Below, in pieces: positions 6,382 to 15,800 of a DNA stretch of 64,000 nt (its first letter is position 1; every line of letters starts with the position of its first letter). The notes under the pieces were generated by a model. It saw nothing but the letters and a program-made list of their open reading frames with translations, made no database searches and had not been told where the DNA came from. The position numbers and the translations under genes were made by a program. This DNA is from Bacteroidota bacterium (lineage in GTDB: Bacteria > Bacteroidota > Bacteroidia > Cytophagales > Cyclobacteriaceae): NCBI GenBank assembly GCA_023417065.1, contig JAEZGH010000048.1, positions 93,129 to 157,128 on the forward strand, read 5' to 3'.

Positions 6382-7305
6382 ATGGAGAATTCAATCAAGA
6401 TTTATGCAACCTCTACTGCGGTTGCGCTCGGTGAACGGGTAGCACGGTTTCTGAAACAACCCCTTCATCAACTTTACAAGGAGAAATTTTCTGACGGCGA
6501 ATTATTTGTACGCTTCAACGAAAGCGTAAGGGGACAGACAGTGTTCCTTATAGCAAAAATTCAGATGCCCTATGAGAACTTTTTTGAGATGCTCCTTACG
6601 GTGGATGCTGCGCGCCGCTCTTCGGCGAAGGAAGTGGTACTTGTGTTGCCTTACTTGCCTCATAGTCGACAGGAACGCCGCGATAATCAACGCACCTCAA
6701 TTGCTTCGCGAATGATTGCAGACATCATTCAGCAAATGGGGGCCGACAGGATTATTACCATAGACCTTCACACCAACGCGATTGAGGGTTTTTACAAGGT
6801 TCCTCTCGACCCGCTGTCATCGCTACGCCTTTTTGTGGATCACATCAAACAAAACGGGAAGGAAGATCTGTGCCTATGCAGCCCGGATTTTGGTGGAATA
6901 AAACGCATCAAACAATATAAGAAGCACATTGATGCCGATATGGTCGTGATCAACAAGGAACGTCTTCGGCCGAATCAGGTTGCCCATATGGAAATCATCG
7001 GAGACGTCCATGGCAAGAATGTGATCATCATCGACGACCTGGTTGACACGGCGGGAACGCTGTGCAAGGCGGCGGACCTTCTTATGGAAAGCGGTGCCCA
7101 ATCTGTATGCGCATACTGTACCCATGGCGTGCTCAGCGGATCTGCGCTGGAGAACCTGCAGCAATCACGAATTGAAAAGCTTTACATATCCGATACCGTA
7201 ATAGAGCACGTAGACCACCCGAAAGTCGAAGTGGTCAGTTGTGCTGAGTTACTTGCCAAGGCAATCGAGCTTCTCGTAAGCAACAAGAGCCTTAGCGTCA
7301 TCTGA
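6382..7305 (+). CDS. prs: ribose-phosphate pyrophosphokinase (PRPP synthetase)
   Basis: 307 residues, normal for class I PRPP synthetase. Seen: 'FSDGELFVRFNESVRGQTVF' (ATP-binding), 'LVLPYLPHSRQERR', 'ADRIITIDLHTNAIEGFY', flexible loop NKERLRPN keeping the catalytic Lys and second Arg of the canonical KRRPRPN, and the PRPP-binding loop VIIIDDLVDTAGTL. It makes PRPP from ribose 5-phosphate and ATP for purines, pyrimidines, NAD, histidine and tryptophan. The 'YARQDRK' segment of typical enzymes is HSRQERR here and the sequence looks somewhat divergent, so it may be a paralogue linked to NAD salvage through the upstream Nudix/NMNAT-like gene. Confidence 0.9.
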   Translation: MENSIKIYATSTAVALGERVARFLKQPLHQLYKEKFSDGELFVRFNESVRGQTVFLIAKIQMPYENFFEMLLTVDAARRSSAKEVVLVLPYLPHSRQERRDNQRTSIASRMIADIIQQMGADRIITIDLHTNAIEGFYKVPLDPLSSLRLFVDHIKQNGKEDLCLCSPDFGGIKRIKQYKKHIDADMVVINKERLRPNQVAHMEIIGDVHGKNVIIIDDLVDTAGTLCKAADLLMESGAQSVCAYCTHGVLSGSALENLQQSRIEKLYISDTVIEHVDHPKVEVVSCAELLAKAIELLVSNKSLSVI

Positions 7306-7308
7306 TAC

Positions 7309-8097
7309 TTAGTAGTCTGAGTAAGACGTTGGCCGGAGAAAGTGAATGTCGGCCTTTGATACGTTGTTTTGGTATTCGGGCATTGACGACAGCGCTTTCC
7401 ATTCTGGATCGTTGCTGAAAGTTTTCCAGTGTTCGTCGCGGGCGGCCTGGTTTTCAAATGTCGTCATGTACATAAGATTGGGCATTCGCGGGCCGGCAAC
7501 AACTTCGCCATAAAATACCGCATTAAAACCAAGTCGCTTGAAAAGGGCGACCTCGCCTCCTTCGTTGAACATCTTTACTTTGTTGGCGAAGATCTTTTCG
7601 GTGTGCCCTTCATAGCTGCGCAATTCGTAAATACGCTGGTCGCGCGGTCCCTTTAATCCGGGCTTCTGTAACCTTGGCTGATGTGAAAATGCCTTGAGAA
7701 TGATGACCTCCAGGCGGACGTAAGGAGCGTTGGTATGAGGCGCGTCAACATAGTCTGCCGCTGCTGCCAGATATTTCTTGTCCTTCAGTAAATCCGCTTC
7801 GATGCCTGAAATCTTATCCAGCGAAGGGTAGGGGACTACCACAACGATCTTCAGGTCGCTGCTGTCCTGCTGAACAGGCTTAAATACTCCGATGTCGTTG
7901 ATGCCAATTCTGTGCATGGCGGGCAGATATGCGTTCTGAAGGAAGTTATCAACCCGCTGAACCTGGGCATCGTTTTTTAAATGATATACTTTGAGCTGAT
8001 AGTATTCGACTTCAGGAACCTTGAAGGTGAAACTGAATGAGAGTATTATACTTGCTGCGATCAAAAAAATGACTGTGGTGTTGAATAGAGTTTTCAT
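7309..8097 (-). CDS. exported NIPSNAP family protein
   Basis: 262 residues with an N-terminal hydrophobic signal or anchor (residues 5-25). Two ferredoxin-like NIPSNAP domains follow: one near residues 30-140 ('YYQLKVYHLKNDAQVQRVDN') and a clearer one near 155-262 ('RIYELRSYEGHTEKIFANKV', 'NLMYMTTFENQAARDEHW'). The family occurs from bacteria to mitochondria; no enzymatic reaction is established. Exported tandem-NIPSNAP proteins are common in Bacteroidota. The gene converges on prs with a gap of 3 bp and has a candidate TAnnTTTG box upstream. Confidence 0.88.
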   Translation of the reverse strand: MKTLFNTTVIFLIAASIILSFSFTFKVPEVEYYQLKVYHLKNDAQVQRVDNFLQNAYLPAMHRIGINDIGVFKPVQQDSSDLKIVVVVPYPSLDKISGIEADLLKDKKYLAAAADYVDAPHTNAPYVRLEVIILKAFSHQPRLQKPGLKGPRDQRIYELRSYEGHTEKIFANKVKMFNEGGEVALFKRLGFNAVFYGEVVAGPRMPNLMYMTTFENQAARDEHWKTFSNDPEWKALSSMPEYQNNVSKADIHFLRPTSYSDY

Positions 8098-8125
8098 GTA
8101 CGACGCCTTGGTTTATGAAGGTTAT

Positions 8126-8133
8126 CAAAGCTA
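8126..8133 (-). promoter_or_regulatory. candidate -7 promoter box (TAGCTTTG) of the NIPSNAP gene
   Basis: Exact TAnnTTTG on the minus strand, 29-36 bp before the ATG at 8097. No matching -33 element seen. Confidence 0.35.
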
Positions 8134-8158
8134 ACACTAAAAATTGATTCAGAGGGAT

Positions 8159-8383
8159 ATGAGAAGTTTGGGTTCGTGTATTTCATTGACCACAGGCGTA
8201 GTTGTAATCTATGTGGTAGTATCCACCTTACCAGTGGCATTTCCAATTGTGTTCTGGCTCTTTCTGCTGAGCCAGGCTTTACTTATATGGATGGTTGTGC
8301 GCATCCTCAAGGCACCCCGGACGTCAACACGCACCTTTGAAACTCACTTTTACGAGGACGCTCCCTTTCGCCCGGGAGAGTAA
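8159..8383 (+). CDS. small two-helix membrane protein, unknown function
   Basis: 74 residues from the ATG at 8159; a TTG five codons upstream is an alternative. Two hydrophobic segments (about residues 7-25 and 29-49) are followed by a basic turn and an acidic tail ending THFYEDAPFRPGE. The pattern 'FWLFLLSQALLIWMVVRILK' plus an FYEDxPxR-like tail recurs in my memory of Bacteroidota genomes as an uncharacterised small membrane protein, but I cannot name a family. Divergent from the NIPSNAP gene and convergent with the next one. Confidence 0.65.
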   Translation: MRSLGSCISLTTGVVVIYVVVSTLPVAFPIVFWLFLLSQALLIWMVVRILKAPRTSTRTFETHFYEDAPFRPGE

Positions 8384-8392
8384 GCCCCGGGC
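8370..8392. terminator. GC-rich hairpin between convergent genes
   Basis: GCCCGGG (8370-8376) and CCCGGGC (8386-8392) form a perfect 7-bp GC stem with a 9-nt loop, spanning the stop codon of the small membrane gene and the 10-bp gap to the convergent gene. A T-rich stretch follows on the plus strand (8400s). It could end transcripts from both sides. Confidence 0.45.
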
Positions 8393-8393
8393 A

Positions 8394-9155
8394 TCAACGT
8401 CTTTTCTTGTTACGCGGCTTTCGAGGTCCTGACCCGCCCGTGTCGAAGATCAGGCCGATGGAGAATTCGAGCCCTGTGAAATCAATCTTACCGTTTCTAT
8501 ATGCCTCACCAAGCTGAACCGTTTCAAGGGTTCCCTGATTCCCTCCGGTATAGGATCCCGAAAGCGGGAATGCTGATTCACCCATGAGGTAGTTGGTTTC
8601 CAATGAGACACCAACCTGGCCAGTGACGTAAAAGGTAAGTTCCGCGCCCACGTGATACCCCCAACCTGGTTTGTTCTTAAAAGACAGTTCGCTGTTTGCC
8701 ACTTCCCAGCCTTCAAAACGTCGTATAGCCCGGTCGATATTACCGTAGTTCAGTTTATGGGCGAACCCGTAAAATCCGAATACCCCGCCCTTTAGGTCGA
8801 GTTCCACCTGCGAGCCCTTCAGTTGAAACACAAGTTCCGCAGGAACAAAGATCGTGAAGTTTGGCCCGACGAAAGGGTCCTTGCTGGAGATGGGAAGGTC
8901 TTTCATATTCATACCGGACATACGGTAGAGCGAGGCTCCGGTTTCCAAAGCGAAGTATCGGTTGATGTCAACACCAAGACCGCGAATAGAGAATGGGGAA
9001 ATTGGTGTCGAGAAATATCCGTTTTTAGGAATGAAGTACGAAAAGGACAAACCAAAATTTTGCGCCGAAGCTCCGGCAGACATCAGCAGCACAATCGCAC
9101 CTGTGAGAAACAAACGTACCATCTTTGAAGGGGAGGCTGCTGTGAGGATTGTCAT
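8394..9155 (-). CDS. outer-membrane beta-barrel-like protein, unknown function
   Basis: 253 residues. A signal peptide is visible (MVRLFLTGAIVLLMSAGASAQ, beginning at residue 12), followed by alternating hydrophobic strands with aromatic ends ('NFGLSFSYFIPKNGYFSTP', 'GVSLETNYLMG', 'FTGLEFSIGLIF') as in small Bacteroidota porin-like barrels. The C-terminus is strongly basic (RKPRNKKRR), which is unusual for a barrel end. The first ATG overlaps the stop of the sulfatase gene by 4 bp (9152-9155), so both are probably one operon; start at residue 12 is possible. Function not recognised. Confidence 0.75.
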   Translation of the reverse strand: MTILTAASPSKMVRLFLTGAIVLLMSAGASAQNFGLSFSYFIPKNGYFSTPISPFSIRGLGVDINRYFALETGASLYRMSGMNMKDLPISSKDPFVGPNFTIFVPAELVFQLKGSQVELDLKGGVFGFYGFAHKLNYGNIDRAIRRFEGWEVANSELSFKNKPGWGYHVGAELTFYVTGQVGVSLETNYLMGESAFPLSGSYTGGNQGTLETVQLGEAYRNGKIDFTGLEFSIGLIFDTGGSGPRKPRNKKRR

Positions 9156-10981
9156 TTGTCAATGTTGTTATAGTGCGTGTATAATTTCTGCTGATGGGCC
9201 TTGCTTAGTGTCAATAGCGAATCGCCGGCGTTTTCAATTACCATAAACTGGTTGCTCGTGTTGTCGTAAGAGACGTAGCCATTTGTTGTCAGGAAGCCAT
9301 AACCGTCGTTGAAATACCATGCCGCGAAGGGTTTCGTTGCGGGATTAAACAGGTTCTTGCTGAAGGTGAAATCGGGCGATGGACGATCGATCTGCGCAAG
9401 TATGGTGTTTGCGATATCCGTCTGACTGCCAATTGTGTGGTTGGTATCCTGGGTTGAGAGGGCGCCACCGATTAACAACAACGGTATATGGAAGCGTTCT
9501 TTATCCTGGAGCGATTTGTTTCCCGGCAGGCGGTGGCCATGATCGGCCGTGATAACGACAAGGGTATTATTCCACCACGGTTTGCGTTTCAGGTACCGGA
9601 TGAAATCACCAAGACTGCGGTCGGTGTAATGGCATGAATTCAGGAACAACGACTCTTCATCATCGCCTTCGATGAATGGTTTCATCGGAACGTCGAAAGG
9701 TTCGTGGCTGCTGAGGGTGAGGATCACTTTGAAGAATTTTTCGCGCGCAGTGTCGAGCTCTTCCATAGTGCGCTCGAACATGTAATGATCGTGCACACCC
9801 CATTTCGATGTATATAGATCTTCGTCGAAGTCGTCCAGCGACGTGATATGATCGAAGCCACTGGTGTTCAGGTACGACCGGAAGTTCGCGAAGTCGATGT
9901 CGCCACCGTAGACAAATGATGTGTGGTATCCCATTTTCCGCATGAACTGGTTAAGCTGCGGGAGGCGTTGTGACTTAGCGGGAAATTTGATGATGGAAGT
10001 CTGAGGTTGTGCCGGGTATCCGCTTAAAATGCTGATGAGGCCTTTGTCGGTGCGGTCGCCGCTGGAATAAAAGTTGTCAAACAATACGCCTTCTCTGGCG
10101 AGCGCGTTCAGGTTGGGAGCGATGGAGTCAGGACCACCGAGAGGTCCGATGACGCCAGCGGTAAAACTTTCGAGGATGATCAGAATGACATTAGGCTGGG
10201 TTGTCCGGAGGATGCGTTGAGTGGAGTCGGGAACATCATACAGTGCTTTGAAATGCCGGTCTGTCTCCCGCGGGTCGAGGAAGGTTTCAGGGTAATCCAG
10301 TGTTGAGCTTTTCCGAAGACTGTAAGCGAAGTTCCAAACCACGTTTATAGCACTGTGGTTTGCAAAGACTTTGGTATTGTGAAAGTAGACGAAGCCCGTA
10401 TTCATCGGAGCTACGGTAAAGCTTCCGCGTATAGGAATAAAAAGCAATGCGGTGAGAAGCATCAGCGGTATCGCTGCCTTCGGCGAAGTATCTTCAAGAT
10501 ACAGAATACGCGGATTAATGCGCCTGATGAAGAAGATTCCATAAGTTCCGGACAAGATGCAAAAGATTATCGTGAGCTTGAGAATGACCCACAAGCTCAC
10601 GCTGCCAGCGGCTTCTTTGCTGATGTATAAAAAGGGTGTAGTGTTCAGGCGGAATCCCCAATGCCGGTATAGCTCCAGATCGATTGTGATGATAAGGGAT
10701 GTTATTATCAGCAGGAGGAGGGTGAGCCATTTCAGCACGTACGAAATCCAGGCGCCGCGGATGAGGACAGATGTTACAAGTAAGAGGCCGGCGAGTGCAA
10801 CGAAATAGCCGGTCATGCTGGCGTCCATCCTGAGTCCATGGAGCATAGCCAATCCTCTTTCACGCCACGTCAACGCGGCAGTGAGTTCATGGTTATAGCA
10901 CAGGAACACAATCCGGGCTACGACCATAAAGGATAGCCAGAATAAGATCAGTTGAAAGAAAATACGAATGCGCTCACGCAT
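9152..10981 (-). CDS. LTA synthase-like membrane sulfatase / phosphoglycerol transferase
   Basis: 609 residues. The first 190 contain about five membrane segments; the rest is an extracytoplasmic alkaline-phosphatase-fold sulfatase domain. 'NVILIILESFTAGVIG' carries the metal-binding Glu and the Thr nucleophile typical of LtaS/OpgB enzymes; 'SGDRTDKGLISILSGYPAQP', 'HDHYMFERTMEEL' and 'VVITADHGHRLPG' are further active-site blocks. Gram-negative members transfer phosphoglycerol or related head groups to periplasmic glycans or lipids. Bacteroidota do not make lipoteichoic acid, so the acceptor here is unknown. Shares an operon (4-bp overlap) with the barrel protein. Confidence 0.9.
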   Translation of the reverse strand: MRERIRIFFQLILFWLSFMVVARIVFLCYNHELTAALTWRERGLAMLHGLRMDASMTGYFVALAGLLLVTSVLIRGAWISYVLKWLTLLLLIITSLIITIDLELYRHWGFRLNTTPFLYISKEAAGSVSLWVILKLTIIFCILSGTYGIFFIRRINPRILYLEDTSPKAAIPLMLLTALLFIPIRGSFTVAPMNTGFVYFHNTKVFANHSAINVVWNFAYSLRKSSTLDYPETFLDPRETDRHFKALYDVPDSTQRILRTTQPNVILIILESFTAGVIGPLGGPDSIAPNLNALAREGVLFDNFYSSGDRTDKGLISILSGYPAQPQTSIIKFPAKSQRLPQLNQFMRKMGYHTSFVYGGDIDFANFRSYLNTSGFDHITSLDDFDEDLYTSKWGVHDHYMFERTMEELDTAREKFFKVILTLSSHEPFDVPMKPFIEGDDEESLFLNSCHYTDRSLGDFIRYLKRKPWWNNTLVVITADHGHRLPGNKSLQDKERFHIPLLLIGGALSTQDTNHTIGSQTDIANTILAQIDRPSPDFTFSKNLFNPATKPFAAWYFNDGYGFLTTNGYVSYDNTSNQFMVIENAGDSLLTLSKAHQQKLYTHYNNIDK

Positions 10982-11028
10982 GAATACAAAACGATGCTAC
11001 GATAGTGATAGTACGTCGAAGAAGGCGC

Positions 11029-12540
11029 CTAATGCGTCTCGATGGTGAAGCTCATTTCACCATTCTTTCCATCTTTCAATTGCACGCCGATCTTTTTCAG
11101 ATCGTCTCGTATTTTATCAGACAATGCATAGTTGCGATCGATGCGCGCCTTCTTCCGCATCTCGATCAGCACTTCAATCAAGCCATTTAGCAATTCCTGG
11201 TTTTGAACTTCTTCCTCGCGGAAACCGAGGACATCTTCCATGAATCCGATGTAATGCTTTTTGAAGGCATCAAACGTTTCGGCTTTTACCTGAGAGACCT
11301 GGTGATTACCAGACTTAAAATCATTAATCCGCGCCGACATTTCGAAGAGCACGGCAAGTGTTTTGGCAGTGTTGAAGTCGTCACTCATCTGAGTGAACAG
11401 GTCGCGAACCAGTGAATCGAGTGTTTTATTCAGATCACTGTCGATCTTCCCTTCTTCCGCCGGTTCGATCCGCTTGATGATGGTAAGGGCGTTGACGAGC
11501 TTGCGGAATCCTTTTTCAGCCGCGCTGAGTGCTTCATTCGAGAAGTCAAGTGTACTTGAGTAATGTGACTGAAGCATAAAGAATCGCACTGTCATGGGAG
11601 AGTACCCTTTGTCGAGCAGGGGGTGATTACCAGAAAACAATTCCGCGGGGAGGAATGAGTTCCCAAGTGATTTGCTCATCTTCTGACCGTTGACGGTGAG
11701 CATGTTGGAGTGCATCCAGTACTTGACGGGTTGCTTCCCATGTGCGCCGACGGCCTGTGCGATTTCGCATTCGTGGTGGGGGAATTTGAGGTCCATACCA
11801 CCGCCGTGGATATCGAATGTTTCGCCCAGATATTTGGTGCTCATCACAGTGCATTCGATATGCCATCCCGGGAAGCCGTAGCCCCAGGGTGATGGCCACC
11901 GCATGATATGTGAAGGGGATGCTTTCTTCCAAAGGGCAAAGTCGACCTTATTTCGCTTGTCGTCCTGGCTGTCGAGTTTCCGGCCACTTTCCATCAACTC
12001 TTCGACTACACGTCCGGAGAGTATTCCGTAATGGTGTTTTTCGTTGTATTTGGTAACATCGAAGTATACCGAACCATTCACTTCATAGGCGAGGCCCTTT
12101 TCGATAAGTTTCTTGGTGATTTCGATTTGTTCGACGATATGTCCTGTTGCCGAAGGTTCGATGCTGGGGGGGAGGATATTAAACTGGTTTAGAACCGTGT
12201 GGAAGTCGTCGGTGTAGTTCTTTACGATTTCCATGGGTTCAAGCTGTTCGAGGCGGGCCTTCTTGGCGATTTTGTCTTCGCCTTCGTCTGCGTCGCTTTC
12301 GAGGTGACCAACGTCGGTGATATTTCTGACGTACCTGACCTTAAAGCCGAGGTACCGGAAGTATCGGGCAACGATATCGAATGTCAGGAACGTGCGGACA
12401 TTACCGAGGTGGACTTTATTATAAACGGTTGGGCCGCAAACGTACATACCGACGTGGCCGGGTATGACGGGTTGAAACGGCTCTTTTTTTCCTGAGAGAG
12501 AATTTGTCAGTGCGACTGGAAACGATTCGTAAAGTGACAT
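11029..12540 (-). CDS. cysS: cysteinyl-tRNA synthetase
   Basis: 503 residues from the ATG at 12540 (MSLYESFPVALTNSLSGKKE); the frame extends 11 codons further but without homology. Class I synthetase: first zinc ligand in YVCGPTVYNKVHLGN, whose HLGN is the HIGH motif, further zinc ligands in GWHIECTVMS and GGMDLKFPHHECE, and the KMSKS loop 'GQKMSKSLGNSF'. The C-terminal helical anticodon-binding part is present to 'IGVQLKDGKNGEMSF'. It charges tRNA-Cys. Single transcription unit, divergent from the SusC locus. Confidence 0.97.
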   Translation of the reverse strand: MSLYESFPVALTNSLSGKKEPFQPVIPGHVGMYVCGPTVYNKVHLGNVRTFLTFDIVARYFRYLGFKVRYVRNITDVGHLESDADEGEDKIAKKARLEQLEPMEIVKNYTDDFHTVLNQFNILPPSIEPSATGHIVEQIEITKKLIEKGLAYEVNGSVYFDVTKYNEKHHYGILSGRVVEELMESGRKLDSQDDKRNKVDFALWKKASPSHIMRWPSPWGYGFPGWHIECTVMSTKYLGETFDIHGGGMDLKFPHHECEIAQAVGAHGKQPVKYWMHSNMLTVNGQKMSKSLGNSFLPAELFSGNHPLLDKGYSPMTVRFFMLQSHYSSTLDFSNEALSAAEKGFRKLVNALTIIKRIEPAEEGKIDSDLNKTLDSLVRDLFTQMSDDFNTAKTLAVLFEMSARINDFKSGNHQVSQVKAETFDAFKKHYIGFMEDVLGFREEEVQNQELLNGLIEVLIEMRKKARIDRNYALSDKIRDDLKKIGVQLKDGKNGEMSFTIETH

Positions 12541-12586
12541 AGGCAAAAAGTGCCGTGAAAATACAGATTTCAAACTAAAAATGGGG

Positions 12587-12608
12587 CTTGTTAAAATGAT
12601 TTAACAAG
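12587..12608. promoter_or_regulatory. 9-bp inverted repeat upstream of cysS
   Basis: CTTGTTAAA (12587-12595) and TTTAACAAG (12600-12608) are perfect inverted arms around a 4-nt loop, 47 bp before the cysS ATG. It may be an operator or a leader hairpin of cysS. The rest of 12541-12893 is non-coding and holds the sites listed next. Confidence 0.45.
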
Positions 12609-12739
12609 GTGGTGTTGTTTGGCATGTGTGCCTACACATTTGGTATAAAATGTAATCGATTGAATTGCGGTTACCAACCGGCTGAAAATGAGCAAAATGC
12701 AGGCAATACTTAGTTGAGACACCTTCCGGGAACGGTGCC

Positions 12740-12764
12740 GTAAACGATTGTGTAAACGTTTGCA
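12740..12764 (+). promoter_or_regulatory. LacI-family-type operator upstream of susC
   Basis: TGTAAACGTTTGCA at 12751-12764 is a near-perfect palindrome with the central CG of LacI/CcpA-family operators (TGnAAnCGnTnnCA). An overlapping half-site GTAAACGATTGT lies directly upstream at 12740-12751, suggesting two adjacent binding positions. It is 130 bp before the susC ATG. A sugar-responsive LacI-type regulator is the natural candidate; none is encoded in this window. Confidence 0.55.
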
Positions 12765-12830
12765 GAAAAATTTTCAATTTTTTTTGAAAAGGTTTTCAGT
12801 CCAAATATCTACATTCGGTTAACGCAGATA

Positions 12831-12847
12831 CCCGAAGAAAATTCGGG
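12831..12847 (+). promoter_or_regulatory. leader hairpin before susC
   Basis: CCCGAA (12831-12836) and TTCGGG (12842-12847) form a 6-bp perfect stem with a GAAAA loop, extendable by one pair, 46 bp upstream of the susC ATG. No T-run follows, so it is not a terminator; a stabilising or translational role is possible. Promoter boxes here are unclear: TACATTCG near 12809 is one change from TAnnTTTG. Confidence 0.4.
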
Positions 12848-12893
12848 GTCTGTGCGAAATCCCAAACATTTCGTAAACCAAACCAAACCAATT

Positions 12894-15800
12894 ATGAAGA
12901 ACATCTCCCTACGATGGAGTATGTCAACGGCTGTGCTGTTGATGCTTGCATCGGTAGTCCTTGCCCAGGAGCGAACCGTAACGGGCAAGGTGACAGATGA
13001 AACCGGCTCCGAAATGCCTGGTGTGAACGTTATCGTCAAAGGAACGTCTACCGGTACAGCAACGGATGCCTCAGGCACTTACTCAATCAGCGTCCCCGGT
13101 TCAGACGCAATCCTGGTGTTCACCTTCGTTGGCTACAAAACGCTCGAACGCCCTGTTGGCTCAAGTTCTACGCTTAATGTTTCCCTTGATCCGGATGCCC
13201 AAAGTCTTGAGGAGGTCGTCGTTACCGGTTATCAGGTCCAAAACCGACGAGATGTCACAGGGGCAGTTTCCACGGTAAAAACAGAACAACTAGTGGCGGT
13301 TCCTTCCGGAAACGTTGAACAGCAGCTCCAGGGTCGCGTGGCCGGTGTCACTGTGATCACGAACGGACAGCCCGGTACCACGAGCGTTGTTCGTCTCAGG
13401 GGCTTTGGCGCCTTCGGCGGAAATGAGCCGCTGTACGTCGTGGATGGCGTTCCTGTAGGATCCGTCGATTTTCTCAATCCCGATGATATTGAGTCCGTGT
13501 CCATTCTGAAAGACGCCGCATCGGCATCAATTTACGGTGCCCGCGCTGCCAACGGCGTTATCGTCTACACCACCAAGCGTGGTAAGAAGAATGGCACTCT
13601 GAAGATATCCTATGACGGTGTAGTCGGTGTGACCGTTCCCGGAAAAGTTGATAACATCCTTTCTCCGCAGGAACAAGCTGACTGGACCTGGCAGGCGATC
13701 CGAAACACAGCTACCCAGTTAGGTACTGACCCCGTGTTCGAACATCAGCAGTATGGAAGCGGTCCGACTCCGGTACTGCCAGACTATCTGATGGTAGGAC
13801 CGAACTCTGGCGTAGTCGGCCAGATTGATCTCGCCGCCGAACGTGAAAGATATAATACCGATCCCAAGAAGGGACCCTACTACCTGGTTATGCCTTCAAA
13901 CAAGGCAGGTACCAACTGGTGGGACGCGATCACCCAGAATGCACTTCTTAATCGCCACACCTTTGGTTTTTCCGGTGGCGGAGACAAGAGCAATTTCTAC
14001 GTGGGGCTCGGTATGCAGGATCAGGAAGGTATCCTGATACATCAGAACTTCAAGCGCTACAGCCTGCGCATAAACAGCGAACATAGTATTGGCAAGCGCA
14101 TCCGCATTGGTGAGAACCTTCAGGCAACCTACCTGTCGCGTCGCGGCCTCATTGGCGGCAATGGCGGACGTGGAGCTGCCAACGAAGAAAGCGACGTGCT
14201 TTCCGCTTTCCGGATGCCTGCCATCATTCCGGTACGCGATGCATTTGGCGGTTATGCCGGAACTGCCGCGAAAGGGCTGAATAACCCGAGAAACCCCGTC
14301 GCAGCCCGCGATCGCGCTGCAGATAACAGAGGTTATTCCCTTGGATTCCTTGGTAACCTCTACGCCGAACTCGATATCATAGAAGGGCTCACACTCAGGA
14401 GCAGTATCGGCGGTATCATGAGTTCAAATTACTTCTACAATTATAACCGACCTTCATATGAAAACTCTGAAAATGGAGCTGCCTTTATGACCTACGGCGA
14501 GGGTGGCGGAGTTTTCAACACGTGGACATTTACAAACACAGCCCGATACATGAAGTCCTTTGACCGGCATGAGGTTCAGGTGATGGCAGGCATCGAAGCA
14601 TTGAATACGGGCTTTGGAAGAAATATTTCAGGAACTGGCCAGAATCCATTTTCAAATGACCTGGATTACATAACGCTTACAACGACGTCGAACCGTGTTG
14701 TGAACAGCAGTTATAACCCGGGCGTTACGTTCTACTCTGTCTTCGGTCGCGGCCAGTATACTTACAACGACCGGTATTTGCTCGACTTCACCCTGCGCCG
14801 CGATGGATCATCGCGATTCGGTGCGAATAACAAATACGGTGTCTTCCCCGCGTTTTCTGCAGGATGGAGAGTGACTTCCGAGGATTTTATGAGCACAAGC
14901 AATGTGTTCTCAGACCTGAAAATTCGCGGTGGCTGGGGACAAATGGGTAACTCAAATAACGTTGACCCCAACAACCAGTACAGCTTGTTTGCCTCCAATC
15001 TCGGCCTGGCATATTATGACATCAATGGAAGTAACGGTTCGCCCGCTGAGGGCTTCTTCCGAAGCCGTATCGGTAACCCGAACGCCAAGTGGGAAACCAG
15101 TACTACCACCAACATCGGTGTAGACGCAACACTGTGGGATGGAAAAGTTGAAGTTGTTTTTGATTTCTGGAGGAAGGATACCAAAGACCTTTTGTTCAGT
15201 CTCGAAACTCCGGCAGTCGTAGGACCGCTTGCATCAGATCCCTCGATCAACATTGGCGATATGCGGAACCAGGGTTTGGATATCCAGGTGATTACGCGTG
15301 GAAATCTGGGCGCTGGCATTACATATGAATTGAACCTGACTGCATCCTGGTTGAAAAATGAAATCGTAACGATCGCACCAGGTGTTGATTATTTTGAAAC
15401 TGGCGGAACGCGTATTGGTAACGCCATCCGTAACCAGGTGGGCCAGCCGATTTCCTCTTACTTCGGCTATAAAGTTGCAGGGCTATTCCAAAACCAGGCA
15501 GAAGTGGACGCCGCACCTGAACAACCTGGTGCAGGTGTCGGGCGCTTCAGATACGTTGATATTGACAATGATGGTGAAATTACTCCTGACGACCGTACCT
15601 ACCTCGGCGACCCAGTGCCAAACTTTACGGGAGGCTTGAACATCAAGCTTGGCTATAAAGCCTTTGAAATGGAGGCCTTCCTTTACACGGCTCTGGGCTT
15701 CGAGAACTATAACTTCTCACGCTGGTTCACTGATTTCTACCCTTCATTTACGGGAGCTGCGTATGGCGAAAGGGTGAGAGAGTCATTCACCTTCGAGAAC

